From an uncultured Alphaproteobacteria bacterium (GTDB lineage: Bacteria > Pseudomonadota > Alphaproteobacteria > Rhizobiales > Ancalomicrobiaceae): a DNA stretch of 64,000 nucleotides. The first letter of the stretch is position 1. Each line of letters begins with the position of its first letter. The notes below the pieces were generated by a model. That model was not told the origin of the DNA. It searched no databases and worked only from the letters and a program-made list of their open reading frames with translations. Where the stretch lies: NCBI GenBank assembly GCA_937864925.1, contig CALMFH010000065.1:27404-91403 (forward strand). Reading direction: 5' to 3'. A program made the translations under genes and the position numbers. Positions 45,566-55,117 of the stretch are shown here, one piece after another.

Positions 45566-46935
45566 CTCAGCGCCTCCTTGACCGCGATCGGTTTGATCGG
45601 CGGGTTACCGCGCAGCCGGCCGACCGCCTCGACCTCGACGCCGCGCGCCGCGGCGAGGACCTCCGCCGCCGCCTGGCCGCAGACCCGTCCCTGACAGCGC
45701 CCCATGCCGCAACGGGTCAGCGCCTTGAGCCGGTTCATCTCGGCGACGTCGCGGTCGATCGCCGTCCGACGGAGCGTACCGGCGGTGATGCCCTCGCAGC
45801 GGCAGACGATCTCGTCGTCGCCGATCGCCGCGGCGATGTGGGTCGGGAACGGATAGGCCGCCTCGAGCGCGGCACGGAAGCGGCGTTGACGGGCGAGCGC
45901 CCGCTCGAGGTCCGCGACCCGACCGCCGTCGACCGGGCGGCCGAGATCTTCGACGAGCGCCAGCGCCGCCCGCTCACCCTGCAGTTCGGCGGCGTCCGCC
46001 CCGCCGATGCCGGCGCCGTCACCGGCGAGATAGACGTCGGCCCGGCTCGATCGCCCCGCCGCGCTGTGCACCGGGATCCACTGCCGGGTGACGGCGTCGA
46101 AGCCGAAGCGGCAACCGGCGAGATCCGCGAGTTGCGCCTCGCTGCGCAGGCCGAAGGAGGCGCCGACCGCGTCGCAGGCGATGCGATGCTCACGCCCCGC
46201 CGCATCCGTCCACGCCAGCGCTTCGACGCGCCCGTCCCCCTCGACCCGGATCGCCCGCACGCTCGAGCGGATCGGACGACCGGCAAGAAGATTGCGTAGC
46301 GTGTACCAGACGCCCTTGGCGACGGTCGCCGGCTCGGCGAGGAGACCGAAGATGTTGCGGATCTTCGGCCCGAGCGGCGTCACGTCGAGCGCCGCCACCA
46401 CCTCGGCGCCGGCCTTCAGATACTGGTGCACCACCAGCGGCAACAACGGCCCGGCGCCGACCAGCGCCACCCGGCGTCCGATCGCCACGCCCTGCGCCTT
46501 GAGCGCGATCTGTGCCGCGCCGAGGGTGTAGACGCCGGGTAGCGTCCAGCCGGGAAAGGGCAGGATGCGGTCCATCGCCCCGGTGGCGAGGACGAGCCGG
46601 TCGAACCCGACGGTCTCGAACCCGTTCGGCCCGAGAAGGTCGAGCGAGGCGTCGAACAGATTCCACACGAGTGTCTCCGGCCGATGGTCGACGGCGGCGC
46701 CGAGCCGGTCGAGCAGCCCGTGCAGCGCCCGGGCCTTCCCCGCCTCGAAGCCGTAGAGCGCCTCGGCCGGCCGGTCGGCCCCCGCCGGCGGCTGACGATA
46801 GATCTGCCCGCCGGGCCGCCGCGCCTCGTCGATCAGCGTCGGCTTCAGCCCGGCCTCGGCCAGGGTCGCGACCGCCCTGAGACCGGCGGGCCCGGCACCG
46901 ACCACGACGATCCGCGGAGAAGAGGTCGCGTTCAT
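45562..46935 (-). CDS. NAD(P)/FAD-dependent dehydrogenase alpha-type subunit with BFD domain
   Basis: The 457-residue protein resembles HcnB/OoxA. It has an N-terminal FAD motif V-V-G-A-G-P-A-G-L, a second dinucleotide motif V-A-L-V-G-A-G-P-L near 175, and a C-terminal Cys-rich domain (V-C-R-C-E-G-I, then R-C-G-M-G-R-C-Q-G-R-V-C) that should hold a [2Fe-2S] cluster. It forms a complex with the DAO-type and small ferredoxin-like subunits. The ATG at 46935 overlaps the stop of the small subunit gene. Confidence 0.88.
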   Translation of the reverse strand: MNATSSPRIVVVGAGPAGLRAVATLAEAGLKPTLIDEARRPGGQIYRQPPAGADRPAEALYGFEAGKARALHGLLDRLGAAVDHRPETLVWNLFDASLDLLGPNGFETVGFDRLVLATGAMDRILPFPGWTLPGVYTLGAAQIALKAQGVAIGRRVALVGAGPLLPLVVHQYLKAGAEVVAALDVTPLGPKIRNIFGLLAEPATVAKGVWYTLRNLLAGRPIRSSVRAIRVEGDGRVEALAWTDAAGREHRIACDAVGASFGLRSEAQLADLAGCRFGFDAVTRQWIPVHSAAGRSSRADVYLAGDGAGIGGADAAELQGERAALALVEDLGRPVDGGRVADLERALARQRRFRAALEAAYPFPTHIAAAIGDDEIVCRCEGITAGTLRRTAIDRDVAEMNRLKALTRCGMGRCQGRVCGQAAAEVLAAARGVEVEAVGRLRGNPPIKPIAVKEALR

Positions 46936-47249
46936 GCCCGCCTTCCCTCGACGATCACCGCCATGCCGGCCTCCACCGGAGTCGAGCAGGCACGCACCCG
47001 GCGTCCGTCGGCGAGATCGACCCAGCAGTCCTGGCACCCGCCCATCAGGCAGAACCCGGCCCGCATCGCCTCGCCGAATTCGAATCGCCTGAGGTCGGAG
47101 CGATTGGTCAGGATGGCGGTGATCAGCAGGTCGCCGGCCATGGCGCGTGCCGGGCGCCCGTCGATGGTGAAGTCGATCGGCGCGCCGTCTCGGAGCCCGA
47201 GACGGTGGAACAGCGGCCGAGACGAGGGCGGGGGTGCATCTTCGATCAC
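46932..47249 (-). CDS. Small [2Fe-2S] subunit (HcnA-like) of the dehydrogenase
   Basis: The 105-residue protein is a ferredoxin-fold subunit with G-F-C-L-M-G-G-C-Q-D-C and a later R-A-C-S-T, the C-x4-C-x2-C...C pattern of HcnA-type subunits. Translation begins at GTG 47249, overlapping the SDR stop (GTGA), so it is coupled. The M-A-G-D-L-L-I-T-A-I-L segment is a family hallmark. Confidence 0.87.
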   Translation of the reverse strand: MIEDAPPPSSRPLFHRLGLRDGAPIDFTIDGRPARAMAGDLLITAILTNRSDLRRFEFGEAMRAGFCLMGGCQDCWVDLADGRRVRACSTPVEAGMAVIVEGRRA

Positions 47250-47953
47250 AGCATGTGCTCGTAACGGCAGTTGACGAGGAGTTCGGCCACCGAGGCCGTG
47301 TTGGGCAGTCCGACCACGGTGGCGACCAGGCGGGCGAGATCCTTCGGATCTGTCATCGCATCGGGTTGCGGGTCGGTGACATGGGCGGTGAGGTCGGTCG
47401 CGACGAAGCCGGGGCAGAGCGCCGTGGCGCGGATGCCGTGCTCCCAGCCGACCCGGCGCACCGCGTGGGAGAGTGCCACCAGGGCGTGTTTCATCATCTG
47501 ATAGCCGGCGTTGAGCCCCATCACACGCTTGCCGGAGAGCGAAGCGACGGTGACGACGCGGCCCGCGCCCGATGCTTTCAGCGCCGGCAGAGCCGCCTGA
47601 ACCAGGAGAAACGGCGCCCTGACGTCGATGGCGAAGAGTCGGTCGAGGTCGGCCGGGTCGCCGTCCTCGAGCCCGACGAACGGGGCGATGCCGGCATTGG
47701 CGACGAGCACGTCGATGCGGTCGAACCGCATCCGCGTCGCCTCGACCCAGGCGCGCGCAGCACTCGCGTCCGCCGCCTCGTAGGGAAAGATCAGGAGGTC
47801 GCCACCGTCCGGCCCGAACCGCGCCCGTGCCGCTTCCGGCCGGCGTACGCCGAGCGACAGTGTGTAGCCCTCGGCCCGCAGCGCGTCGGCGATCTCGGCG
47901 CCGATGCCGCGCGTCGCTCCCGAGATCATCGCCACACGGCCCGAGCCACGCAT
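47246..47953 (-). CDS. Short-chain dehydrogenase/reductase
   Basis: The 235-residue SDR has S-G-A-T-R-G-I-G (11-18), N-A-G near 86 and the catalytic Y-Q-M-M-K with an upstream A-S-L-S-G-K. It is the first gene of the minus-strand operon, 139 bp from the divergent IclR gene. It probably acts before or after the flavin dehydrogenase on the imported compound; the substrate is not evident. Confidence 0.9.
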   Translation of the reverse strand: MRGSGRVAMISGATRGIGAEIADALRAEGYTLSLGVRRPEAARARFGPDGGDLLIFPYEAADASAARAWVEATRMRFDRIDVLVANAGIAPFVGLEDGDPADLDRLFAIDVRAPFLLVQAALPALKASGAGRVVTVASLSGKRVMGLNAGYQMMKHALVALSHAVRRVGWEHGIRATALCPGFVATDLTAHVTDPQPDAMTDPKDLARLVATVVGLPNTASVAELLVNCRYEHML

Positions 47954-48043
47954 GCCGTTCCCCTGCGTATTCCTTCGTATGACGGCAGTCGGTCGGGAGA
48001 TTGTCAACGACGGATCTCCACATGCGAAATGACGTCCGATACA

Positions 48044-48060
48044 ATTTCGGTAATCGAAAT
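48044..48060. promoter_or_regulatory. Candidate IclR operator
   Basis: ATTTCG-GTAAT-CGAAAT is a perfect 6-bp inverted repeat with a 5-bp spacer in the divergent SDR/IclR region. It lies 32 bp before the chosen IclR ATG. The size fits IclR-type sites, and it is likely autoregulatory. Confidence 0.5.
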
Positions 48061-48091
48061 TTCGCGACGATTCGAACAGATCGGATTCCGG

Positions 48092-48925
48092 ATGAGGAAA
48101 CCCGAGGACGCTCCCGCCCAGCCGACCAGTCTGCAGCGCGGCCTGCGTCTCCTGCGCCGCCTCGCCGATGCTCCGGTCGACGGCCTGCGCCTCTCCGATC
48201 TCGCCGCCGTGGCCGGAGAGACCGAGGCGACCGCCCACCGGCTGGCCAAGTCGTTGATCACGGAAGGGTTCGCCGAGCAGACCCGCGACCGGCGCTATCG
48301 TCTGGCGCTCGATTTCTTCACGTTGGCCGCTCGTGCCGAAAATCCCGGCAACCTGCGCGACATCTGCCGCCCGTCGTTGATCCGCCTCTCTGCCACCCTC
48401 TCCGACACGGTGTTCCTGCTGGTGCGCTCGGGCTTCCACGCCGTCTGCCTCGATCGCGCCGACGGGCCGTTTCCGATCCGATCCTTCACCGGCGACATCG
48501 GCGGCCGCATCCTCCTCGGTCTCGGCCAGGGTGCCCTGGTCATTCTCGCCAATCTGCGACCCGACGAGCGCGAAGAGGTGATCCGCTTCAATCTGCCGCG
48601 TCTGATGGACATGGCGCCGATCGACGAGGTCTGGCTCAGGACCGAGATCGAGCGGGCGCGCGCCACGGGCTTCTCGGCGACCGAGGCCGGGGTCATCGCC
48701 GGGACCACCGGCGTCGCCGTGCCGATCTTCGACAGCAACGGCCATGTCGTGGCGGCGTTGTCGATCGGTACGCCGACCGAACGGTTGACACCGGAACGCC
48801 GGGAGATGGTGGTCGATCTCCTCCGCAAGGAGGCCGTCGGGATCGGCCGCCGCGTCTCGCCTTTCGATCGGGCGTTGCGCAACCCCGCCCGTTGGCTCGG
48901 CGGCGTTATCGCCCCGCGCGAGTGA
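48092..48925 (+). CDS. IclR-family transcriptional regulator
   Basis: The 277-residue product has an N-terminal winged HTH (L-Q-R-G-L-R-L-L-R-R-L near 14, L-S-D-L-A, T-A-H-R-L-A-K-S-L). A C-terminal IclR effector domain follows, with R-I-L-L-G-L-G-Q-G and V-A-V-P-I-F-D. It is divergent from the SDR-dehydrogenase-transporter operon and probably controls it. An in-frame ATG at 48029 would place the palindromic operator inside the gene, so 48092 is preferred, though its ribosome site is weak. Confidence 0.88.
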   Translation: MRKPEDAPAQPTSLQRGLRLLRRLADAPVDGLRLSDLAAVAGETEATAHRLAKSLITEGFAEQTRDRRYRLALDFFTLAARAENPGNLRDICRPSLIRLSATLSDTVFLLVRSGFHAVCLDRADGPFPIRSFTGDIGGRILLGLGQGALVILANLRPDEREEVIRFNLPRLMDMAPIDEVWLRTEIERARATGFSATEAGVIAGTTGVAVPIFDSNGHVVAALSIGTPTERLTPERREMVVDLLRKEAVGIGRRVSPFDRALRNPARWLGGVIAPRE

Positions 48926-49107
48926 TGCGCAGAGCCGACACTCCCGCCGGGAGTGAGACCGGAGCATCGTGCCCTCGAGCGGCGTGTCCGCCGTGGTCCG
49001 GAGCTCCCGCCGGCACCCCGAAGACGGCCCGTGGAAGCCCATGAAAAGACGCGCGAAATCACCGCGCTCGGGCGGGTGTCTCGATTTCGGGGAAAGTCGG
49101 GAATGTA

Positions 49108-49197
49108 TGGCGGTGAGAGAGGGATTCGAACCCTCGATACGCTTTCACGTATACACGCGTTCCAGGCGTGCGCCTTCAACCACTCGGCCACCTCACC
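49108..49197 (-). tRNA. tRNA-Ser (GGA)
   Basis: Read on the minus strand, this 90-nt gene folds as a class II tRNA. The acceptor is GGTGAGG / TCTCACC (one G-T pair) and the discriminator is G with CCA encoded. The anticodon loop CTGGAAC has anticodon GGA. A long variable arm is followed by the T arm GAGGG-TTCGAAT-CCCTC. The size and the long arm confirm serine. Confidence 0.97.
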
Positions 49198-49641
49198 GCA
49201 ACCCCATCGGGGAAGCGCCGACTTCATATGCGATGCGACGGCGCCACGCAAGGGAGCGAAACCGACGAAAAGTCGGTCGTCCCACCGGATCCTCCCTCCG
49301 CCCTCGTCACCCCCGTGTGCCGTTCACGCATACCCGGCGTCGGGGCTCCGTGGCGGCTCGCGGGTCGTGAGCCGGCCCGGGGGTCGGAGGCGCCGTCGTC
49401 GTTTCGGAACGATGCCGGGGTGCCGCGGTTCGAGGTCGGCCCGGTCCATCGCAGCGGAGCCGACGGTCGGCGCCACCACCGTCGCGGCGGCGACGGTCGC
49501 GGAGCCTCCGCCGCTGGGAGTGGGCCGTCACGTGGTCGATCGTCCGAAACGGTCGTCGGTGTTCGTCACGCGGCTCCGAGGCAGAAGAGAAATTCGCGTC
49601 CGCCCGGTCGCCGGACGCGTCCGTGTCCTCGAACGGCGACA
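49198..49641. other. Non-coding gap between tRNA-Ser and nth
   Basis: This 444-bp stretch is GC-rich and contains only low-quality Arg/Gly-rich reading frames in every phase. No promoter, repeat or RNA is recognised beyond the tRNA-Ser promoter that must lie just right of 49,197 for the minus-strand tRNA. Confidence 0.5.
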
Positions 49642-50403
49642 TCAGAAGTCGACCGGCTTCTGCGGTGCGTCCGCCGTCTTCTCCGGCGATTTGCACAGGT
49701 CGGCGATCAGGCAGTGGGCACAGTCGGGCTTGCGCGCCTTGCAGACGTAACGGCCGTGCAGGATCAGCCAGTGGTGCGAATGTCGCTTCCAGGCCTCCGG
49801 AATGATCGCCTCGAGCCGCCGCTCGACCTCCTCGGGTGTCCTGCCGGGGGCCAGCCGCAAGCGGTTGGCGAGGCGGAAGATGTGGGTGTCGACGGCGATC
49901 GTCGGCTCACCGAAGGCGATGTTGAGGACGACGTTGGCGGTCTTGCGCCCGACCCCCGGCAGCGCCTGCAACGCCGCGCGGTCGTGTGGCACCTCACCGC
50001 CATGGCGCTCCACCAGCGCCTCGGAGAGCAGCCGGACGTTCTTCGCCTTGGTCTTGAAGAGGCCGATGGTCTTGATCAGGTCGCGGATGCGATCCTCCCC
50101 CAGATCCACCATCTTCGCGGCCGTGTCGGCGAGGCGGAAGAGCTCCGGCGTCGCCTTGTTGACCCCGGCGTCGGTCGCCTGGGCCGACAGCACCACGGCG
50201 ACCAGCAGGGTGAAGGTGTTGACCGCGAAGAGCTCGCCCTTCGGCTCCGGTTCCGCGTCGTGGAAGCGGCGGAACAGCGCCTCGATCTCGGCCGGCGTAT
50301 AGAGCGAACCGGCGGCCGGCCTCGTGGTGCGTGCCGTCTTCGGCGCGGCGGCGCCGCTCTTCGGTTCGGGGCGGCGGCCCCGGGGGGAGGGGGTGCGGGT
50401 CAT
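49642..50403 (-). CDS. nth: Endonuclease III (DNA glycosylase/AP lyase)
   Basis: The 253-residue enzyme removes oxidised pyrimidines. It has the helix-hairpin-helix L-P-G-V-G-R-K-T-A (with the catalytic Lys), the Asp in V-D-T-H-I-F-R, and the C-terminal [4Fe-4S] set C-x6-C-x2-C-x5-C. An extra basic, proline-rich N-terminus of about 45 residues precedes the core. GGAGAG lies before the ATG at 50403. Confidence 0.96.
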   Translation of the reverse strand: MTRTPSPRGRRPEPKSGAAAPKTARTTRPAAGSLYTPAEIEALFRRFHDAEPEPKGELFAVNTFTLLVAVVLSAQATDAGVNKATPELFRLADTAAKMVDLGEDRIRDLIKTIGLFKTKAKNVRLLSEALVERHGGEVPHDRAALQALPGVGRKTANVVLNIAFGEPTIAVDTHIFRLANRLRLAPGRTPEEVERRLEAIIPEAWKRHSHHWLILHGRYVCKARKPDCAHCLIADLCKSPEKTADAPQKPVDF

Positions 50404-50625
50404 CGATGCTCTCCGATCGTCCTTTCCTAGACCAGGATTCGCCGCGACTGAACCCGGTCCCACCGTCGTCGCCGTTACCGGTGAGGGGTCGCGGGCGCGG
50501 TGGCGGGGCCGGGATCGGCCGCGACGACATGTCGAGTTGCAGGTTCGATCGTCGCCGGTCGGAAATCGGGTGTCGGTCACCGGCGTGCGAGGTTAGGTTC
50601 GCCGCATAGAACCGGGAACCCGTCC

Positions 50626-51507
50626 ATGTCCGACTTCGACAATGCTTGGCCGACCGTCGAGACCGACCGCGTCGCCGACTACGAGGCGATCCGTCGCGCC
50701 GTCGCCTTCATCACCGAACGCCGCACCGCTCAGCCCTCGGCCGAGGAGATCGCCGCCGCGGTCGGCCTGTCGCCGGTGCAGCTCGGCCGCCTCTTCTCCC
50801 GCTTCGCCGGGATCACCCCCAAGCAGTTCCTCGCCGCGGTCACCCTCGACGCCGCCAAGCGCCTGCTCGACGACGACGCCTCGGTGCTCGACACCGCGTT
50901 CGAGGTCGGGCTCTCCGGTCCCGGCCGGCTGCACGATCTCTTCGTCACCCACGAGGCGATGACCCCCGGCGCCTACAAGAGCCGCGGCCAGGGCCTCGTC
51001 ATGCGCCACGGCTTCGCCCCCTCGCCCTTCGGCATCGCCGTGCTGGTGGCGACCGACCACGGCCTCGCCGGCCTCGCTTTCGCCGATCCGGGGGGAGAGG
51101 AGGCGGCGCTCGCCGACCTGGTCGAGCGTTGGCCGGCCGCCCTCCAGCTGCGCGACGACGCGGCGGTCGCCACGCACGCGGCGCGCATCTTCGATATGGA
51201 GGAATGGCGTCCCGACCGGCCGCTCCGGGTGGTGTTGATCGGCACGGATTTCGAGATCCGGGTGTGGCGGACGCTGCTCGCCATCCCCTTCGGCCGCACC
51301 ACCACCTATTCTCGCGTCGCCGCCCACATCGGCGCGCCCACGGCGTCGCGCGCGGTCGGCGCCGCGGTGGGACGCAACCCGATCTCGTTCGTCGTCCCCT
51401 GCCACCGCGTCGTCGCCCGCTCCGGCGACCTCACCGGCTACCACTGGGGACTCACCCGCAAACGCGCCATCCTCGGCTGGGAGGCGGCGAAGAGCTGGCA
51501 GGTGTGA
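50626..51507 (+). CDS. Ada-type methyltransferase lacking the N-terminal Cys domain
   Basis: The 293-residue protein joins an AraC-type HTH region (about 15-105: F-I-T-E-R-R then S-P-V-Q-L-G-R-L-F) to an O6-methylguanine methyltransferase domain with V-V-P-C-H-R-V near 266. The phosphotriester-sensing N-terminal zinc domain of full Ada is absent, as in many alphaproteobacterial homologues. It is the second methyltransferase in the window. The start at 50626 begins the conserved part. Confidence 0.88.
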   Translation: MSDFDNAWPTVETDRVADYEAIRRAVAFITERRTAQPSAEEIAAAVGLSPVQLGRLFSRFAGITPKQFLAAVTLDAAKRLLDDDASVLDTAFEVGLSGPGRLHDLFVTHEAMTPGAYKSRGQGLVMRHGFAPSPFGIAVLVATDHGLAGLAFADPGGEEAALADLVERWPAALQLRDDAAVATHAARIFDMEEWRPDRPLRVVLIGTDFEIRVWRTLLAIPFGRTTTYSRVAAHIGAPTASRAVGAAVGRNPISFVVPCHRVVARSGDLTGYHWGLTRKRAILGWEAAKSWQV

Positions 51508-51827
51508 ACCGGCTGTTCACGGCGCGGATACGTCGGAGCTCGGCGAGAGTATCATTCTCATCCGCGCCGAAACGGCGATTTCGGCGGAGAGACGCCTTCG
51601 AAAACCTCCGATGCTCACGAAAACCGACTGGGCGATATTATCGCGAATGGCATCTTGGCGCGGAGTCGCGTTCGTCGTCGGTCGCAGTGGCCACAGCGGT
51701 CCAGATGGCGGCAGCGGTCCTCGTCCCCCGTGACGGGAGCGCCGCCGCCTCCCATCGAAGGCCCGTGACACGACGAGGGCGCCCACCGGCCGGTGAGCGC
51801 CCTCGGTCAGGTCGACGTCGGTTCGCC
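51508..51827. other. Non-coding gap with a terminator hairpin
   Basis: No gene is seen between the Ada-type gene and gpmA, which converge. A lower-GC patch near 51,540-51,650 and a strong hairpin close to the gpmA stop are the only features. Confidence 0.5.
51775..51804 (-). terminator. Terminator-like hairpin after gpmA
   Basis: GAGGGCGC / GCGCCCTC with an inner CACCGG / CCGGTG makes a nearly continuous 14-bp stem 24 nt past the gpmA stop. No U-run follows on either strand. It may serve both converging genes. Confidence 0.6.
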
Positions 51828-52448
51828 TCAGCCGGCGAGATCCTCGTGAGCGATGACCTCGCCCTTGTCGTCGAGCCGGTAGACGATCGGCGCGCCGGTG
51901 GCGAGTTCACGCTTGAGGATCTGCTCGGGCGACAGCTTCTCGAGCTTCATGATCAGGGCGCGTAGCGAGTTGCCGTGAGCCGAGACCAGGACACGCTTGC
52001 CGGCGAGCACGTCCGGCTCGATGTGGGCGGCATAGTAGGGCAGCACGCGGGCCGCGGTGTCCTTCAGGCTCTCGCCGCCGGGCGGCGGCACGTCGAAGGA
52101 CCGGCGCCAGATGTGCACCTGCTCCTCACCGAATTTCTGCCGCGCCTCGTCCTTGTTGAGGCCGGAGAGGTCGCCGTAGTCGCGCTCGTTGAGCGCCTGA
52201 TCGCGGGTGATCGGCAGGCCGGTCTGGCCGAGCTCGGTCAGGATCAGATCGAGTGTGCGCTGGGCGCGGGTCAGCGCCGAGGTGTAGGCGAGATCGAAGA
52301 CGTAGCCCTTGGCCTTCAGCTTGCGGCCGGCGGCCTGCGCCTCGCCGATGCCCTTCTCGGTCAGGTTCGGATCCTTCCAACCGGTGAAGAGATTGAGCTT
52401 GTTCCATTCGCTCTCGCCGTGGCGGCAGAGCACCAGGAGACGATCCAT
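51828..52448 (-). CDS. gpmA: 2,3-bisphosphoglycerate-dependent phosphoglycerate mutase
   Basis: The 206-residue enzyme interconverts 2- and 3-phosphoglycerate. It has [10 protein letters not shown] (phosphohistidine) at the start, [11 protein letters not shown] near 88 and S-A-H-G-N-S-L-R near 158. It is of the shorter alphaproteobacterial type. GAGGAG precedes the ATG at 52448. dapB lies upstream on the same strand, 26 nt away. Confidence 0.96.
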   Translation of the reverse strand: MDRLLVLCRHGESEWNKLNLFTGWKDPNLTEKGIGEAQAAGRKLKAKGYVFDLAYTSALTRAQRTLDLILTELGQTGLPITRDQALNERDYGDLSGLNKDEARQKFGEEQVHIWRRSFDVPPPGGESLKDTAARVLPYYAAHIEPDVLAGKRVLVSAHGNSLRALIMKLEKLSPEQILKRELATGAPIVYRLDDKGEVIAHEDLAG

Positions 52449-52474
52449 CTTGCGAACTCCTCTCGTCGAAATGA

Positions 52475-53293
52475 TCAGCCGCGCGGGGTGAGCCCCAACA
52501 CGTCGGCCATGGAATAGAGACCGGGCTTGCGTCCCATGCCCCACAGCGCCGCCTTGACCGCGCCTCGGGCGAAGATCGACCGGTCCTCGGCCCGGTGGGT
52601 GAGTTCGATGCGCTCGTGCGGTCCGGCGAGGATCACCGTGTGTTCGCCGACCACCGTGCCGCCGCGCAGCGTCGCGAAGCCGATGTCACCCATGTGGCGC
52701 GGCCCGGTGTTGCCGTCGCGGACGCGGACCGAATGCTCGGCGAGATCGACACGCCGGCCCTCTGCCGCCGCCTTGCCGAGCAGCAGCGCCGTGCCCGAGG
52801 GCGCATCGACCTTCATCTTGTGGTGCATCTCCAGCACCTCGACGTCGTATTCCGGGCCGAGCGCCCGCGCCGCTTCGCGCACCAACTGGGCGAGCAGATT
52901 GACGCCGAGACTCATGTTGCCCGACTTGACCACCACCGCATGGCGGGCGGCGGCGGCGAGCCGCGCCTCGTCGGCGGTCGAGCAACCGGTGGTCCCGACC
53001 ACGTGGACGATCCGCGCCTGTGCCGCCAGTTCGGCGAACTGCAGCGTGGCGGCAGGGCTGGTGAAGTCGAGAACGCCATCGGCGTGGGCGAAGGCAGTGA
53101 GCGGATCGTCGGTCACCGGCACGCCGAGCGTGGCGACACCGGCCAGTTGCCCGGCGTCGCGTCCGAGGTCGGGAGAGCCCGCCCGTTCGATCGCGCCGAC
53201 CACGACGCAGCCCTCGGTCTCGGTGACCGTCCGGATCAGGGTCCGGCCCATGCGGCCGGCGGCGCCCACCACGACGAGACGCATGTCGCCCAT
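52475..53293 (-). CDS. dapB: 4-hydroxy-tetrahydrodipicolinate reductase
   Basis: The 272-residue enzyme of lysine/DAP synthesis has the NAD(P) motif V-G-A-A-G-R-M-G (9-16), V-G-T-T-G-C-S near 102 and the catalytic [13 protein letters not shown]. ATGs at 53293 and 53284 are both usable. The gene probably shares a transcript with gpmA. Confidence 0.96.
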   Translation of the reverse strand: MGDMRLVVVGAAGRMGRTLIRTVTETEGCVVVGAIERAGSPDLGRDAGQLAGVATLGVPVTDDPLTAFAHADGVLDFTSPAATLQFAELAAQARIVHVVGTTGCSTADEARLAAAARHAVVVKSGNMSLGVNLLAQLVREAARALGPEYDVEVLEMHHKMKVDAPSGTALLLGKAAAEGRRVDLAEHSVRVRDGNTGPRHMGDIGFATLRGGTVVGEHTVILAGPHERIELTHRAEDRSIFARGAVKAALWGMGRKPGLYSMADVLGLTPRG

Positions 53294-53499
53294 CTCTCGA
53301 CCACTCCCCTTCGTCCCCTCCTGTGCGAGGGGATCTCGTGCCCTGCACTACGACGCCCGGCGGGCCCCTGCAAGCGCGACGAGCGGCGGAGAGGGAAAGC
53401 GCGGAGCCGCCATGTCGGTGACGCCGGTCTCGATACGAAACCGCCGCCCGGCGAGGGGCGGCGGCATCGAACGGCGGGCGTCGGGAGGCGATCGGCGCC

Positions 53500-54936
53500 T
53501 CAGGCGTCGAGCAGCCGCTTCAGCATTTCGATCTCGTCGGCGAAGCCACGATCGGCACTCGCCATCTCCTCGATCTTGCGCACCGCGTGCAGCACCGTGG
53601 TGTGGTCGCGGTTGCCGAAACGCCGCCCGATCTCCGGCAGCGACCGCGGCGTCAGCGCCTTGGCCAGATACATGGCGATCTGACGCGGCCGCACCACAGT
53701 GCGGGTGCGGCGAGCCGACAGGAGGTCGGCCTTGGTGACGTTGAAGTGCTTGGAGACGACCCGCTGGATGTCCTCGATCTTGACCTTCTTCGGTTCGCGG
53801 GCCCGCAGCAGGTCGCGCAGCGCCGCTTCCGCCATCTCGAGGCCGATCTGCTGACCGGTCAGCTGGTTGTGGGCGACGAGGCGATTGACCGCGCCGTCGA
53901 GGTCGCGCCCGGAGGAGACGACGTTCTCCGCCACCCAGTCGATCACCGCCGCCGAAACTTCGAGCCGCGGATCGGCCTTCTTGGCCTGCGCCACCCGGTG
54001 GGCGACGATGCGCCGACGCAGATCGACGTCGGGCGCCCCGACCTCGACGAGCAGCCCCCCGGCGAGGCGCGAGCGCACCCGCTCGTCGACGGTCTCGAGA
54101 TCCGCCGGCGGCCGATCGGCGGCGACCACCACCTGACGCGCCCCGTCGATCAGCGAATTGAGCGTGTGACAGAACTCCTGCTGTACCTGTCGGCCCTGCA
54201 GGAACTGCATGTCGTCGATGAGCAGCAGGTCGATGCCGCGCAGTGCCTCCTTGAAGGCGATCGCCGACTGCGCCATCAGCGCCGCGACGAAACGGTACAC
54301 GAAGTGTTCGGCGGTGAGGTAGAGCACGCGGCGGCCCTGCGCCCGGGCGGAATGGGCGATCGCCTGGAGGAGGTGCGTCTTGCCGAGGCCGACCGAGGCG
54401 TGGATGTAGAGCGGGTTGAAGGCGACCGGTTCACCCGGCCGGCTGTCGGCGACGCGACGGGCCGCGGCGAAGGCGAGGCTGTTGGACCGGCCCTCGACGA
54501 AGCTCTCGAAGGAATAGCGGCCATCGAGCGGGCTGCCCGCCAGCCCGTCGTCGTCGCGATCGTCGCTCGCCCGTGCCGCCGCGGTCGCACCGGAGCGCCC
54601 GCCCGCCGGGAACGGAATCGGACGGGGGGGCGGGGCGGTCTCCGTGGTTCCTTCGCGCGGCGCCGACCCCGGGCGGATGGCCGAGCGCACCGAGAATTCG
54701 ATCTGGCGGACCGTGCCGAAACTCTCGCCGAACAGCGCGAGCAGCCGGTCGCGATACCGACTCTGCAACCAGTTCTTGAGGAACCGGGTCGGCACCGAAA
54801 GATGCACCGTGTCGCCGTCGATCGCCGCCAGTTCGACCCGCGCGAACCAGCTCGAGAACACGTCTTCACCCAGCTCCGCGCGCAACCGCGTCTTGATGCG
54901 ATCCCACTCGTCACGCCCCGGGGGGATCGTCGACAT
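53500..54936 (-). CDS. dnaA: Chromosomal replication initiator DnaA
   Basis: The 478-residue protein has domain I (W-D-R-I-K-T-R-L and F-S-S-W-F), a low-complexity domain II (about 95-140), and an AAA+ domain with Walker A G-L-G-K-T-H-L-L and Walker B L-L-L-I-D-D-M-Q-F-L. The C-terminal domain ends in the DnaA-box-binding R-D-H-T-T-V-L-H-A. ATG 54936 is preferred over 54951 because GGAGG lies 8 nt upstream. As in many Hyphomicrobiales dnaA sits near rpsT and mutM, not visibly at an origin. Confidence 0.97.
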   Translation of the reverse strand: MSTIPPGRDEWDRIKTRLRAELGEDVFSSWFARVELAAIDGDTVHLSVPTRFLKNWLQSRYRDRLLALFGESFGTVRQIEFSVRSAIRPGSAPREGTTETAPPPRPIPFPAGGRSGATAAARASDDRDDDGLAGSPLDGRYSFESFVEGRSNSLAFAAARRVADSRPGEPVAFNPLYIHASVGLGKTHLLQAIAHSARAQGRRVLYLTAEHFVYRFVAALMAQSAIAFKEALRGIDLLLIDDMQFLQGRQVQQEFCHTLNSLIDGARQVVVAADRPPADLETVDERVRSRLAGGLLVEVGAPDVDLRRRIVAHRVAQAKKADPRLEVSAAVIDWVAENVVSSGRDLDGAVNRLVAHNQLTGQQIGLEMAEAALRDLLRAREPKKVKIEDIQRVVSKHFNVTKADLLSARRTRTVVRPRQIAMYLAKALTPRSLPEIGRRFGNRDHTTVLHAVRKIEEMASADRGFADEIEMLKRLLDA

Positions 54937-55117
54937 CGTCGCCGCCTCCATCCTACACCGCCTTTTCGGGCCCGATCGTCCGCCGCCGGTCCGATCGCGA
55001 GCCTCCGCCGCTGTTCGCTGCCGAGCCCGCCTCGTCGAAGGTCGGGCCACACTCCACCGCTCCGGCGCGGCTCTCCCCGCCGCACCGGTCAATTCCGCGT
55101 CCGCCACGCGGCTTCGT

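Noticed and set aside
49108..49197. tRNA-Ser as an integration site
   Set aside because: No integrase or partial tRNA copy is present on either side within the window.
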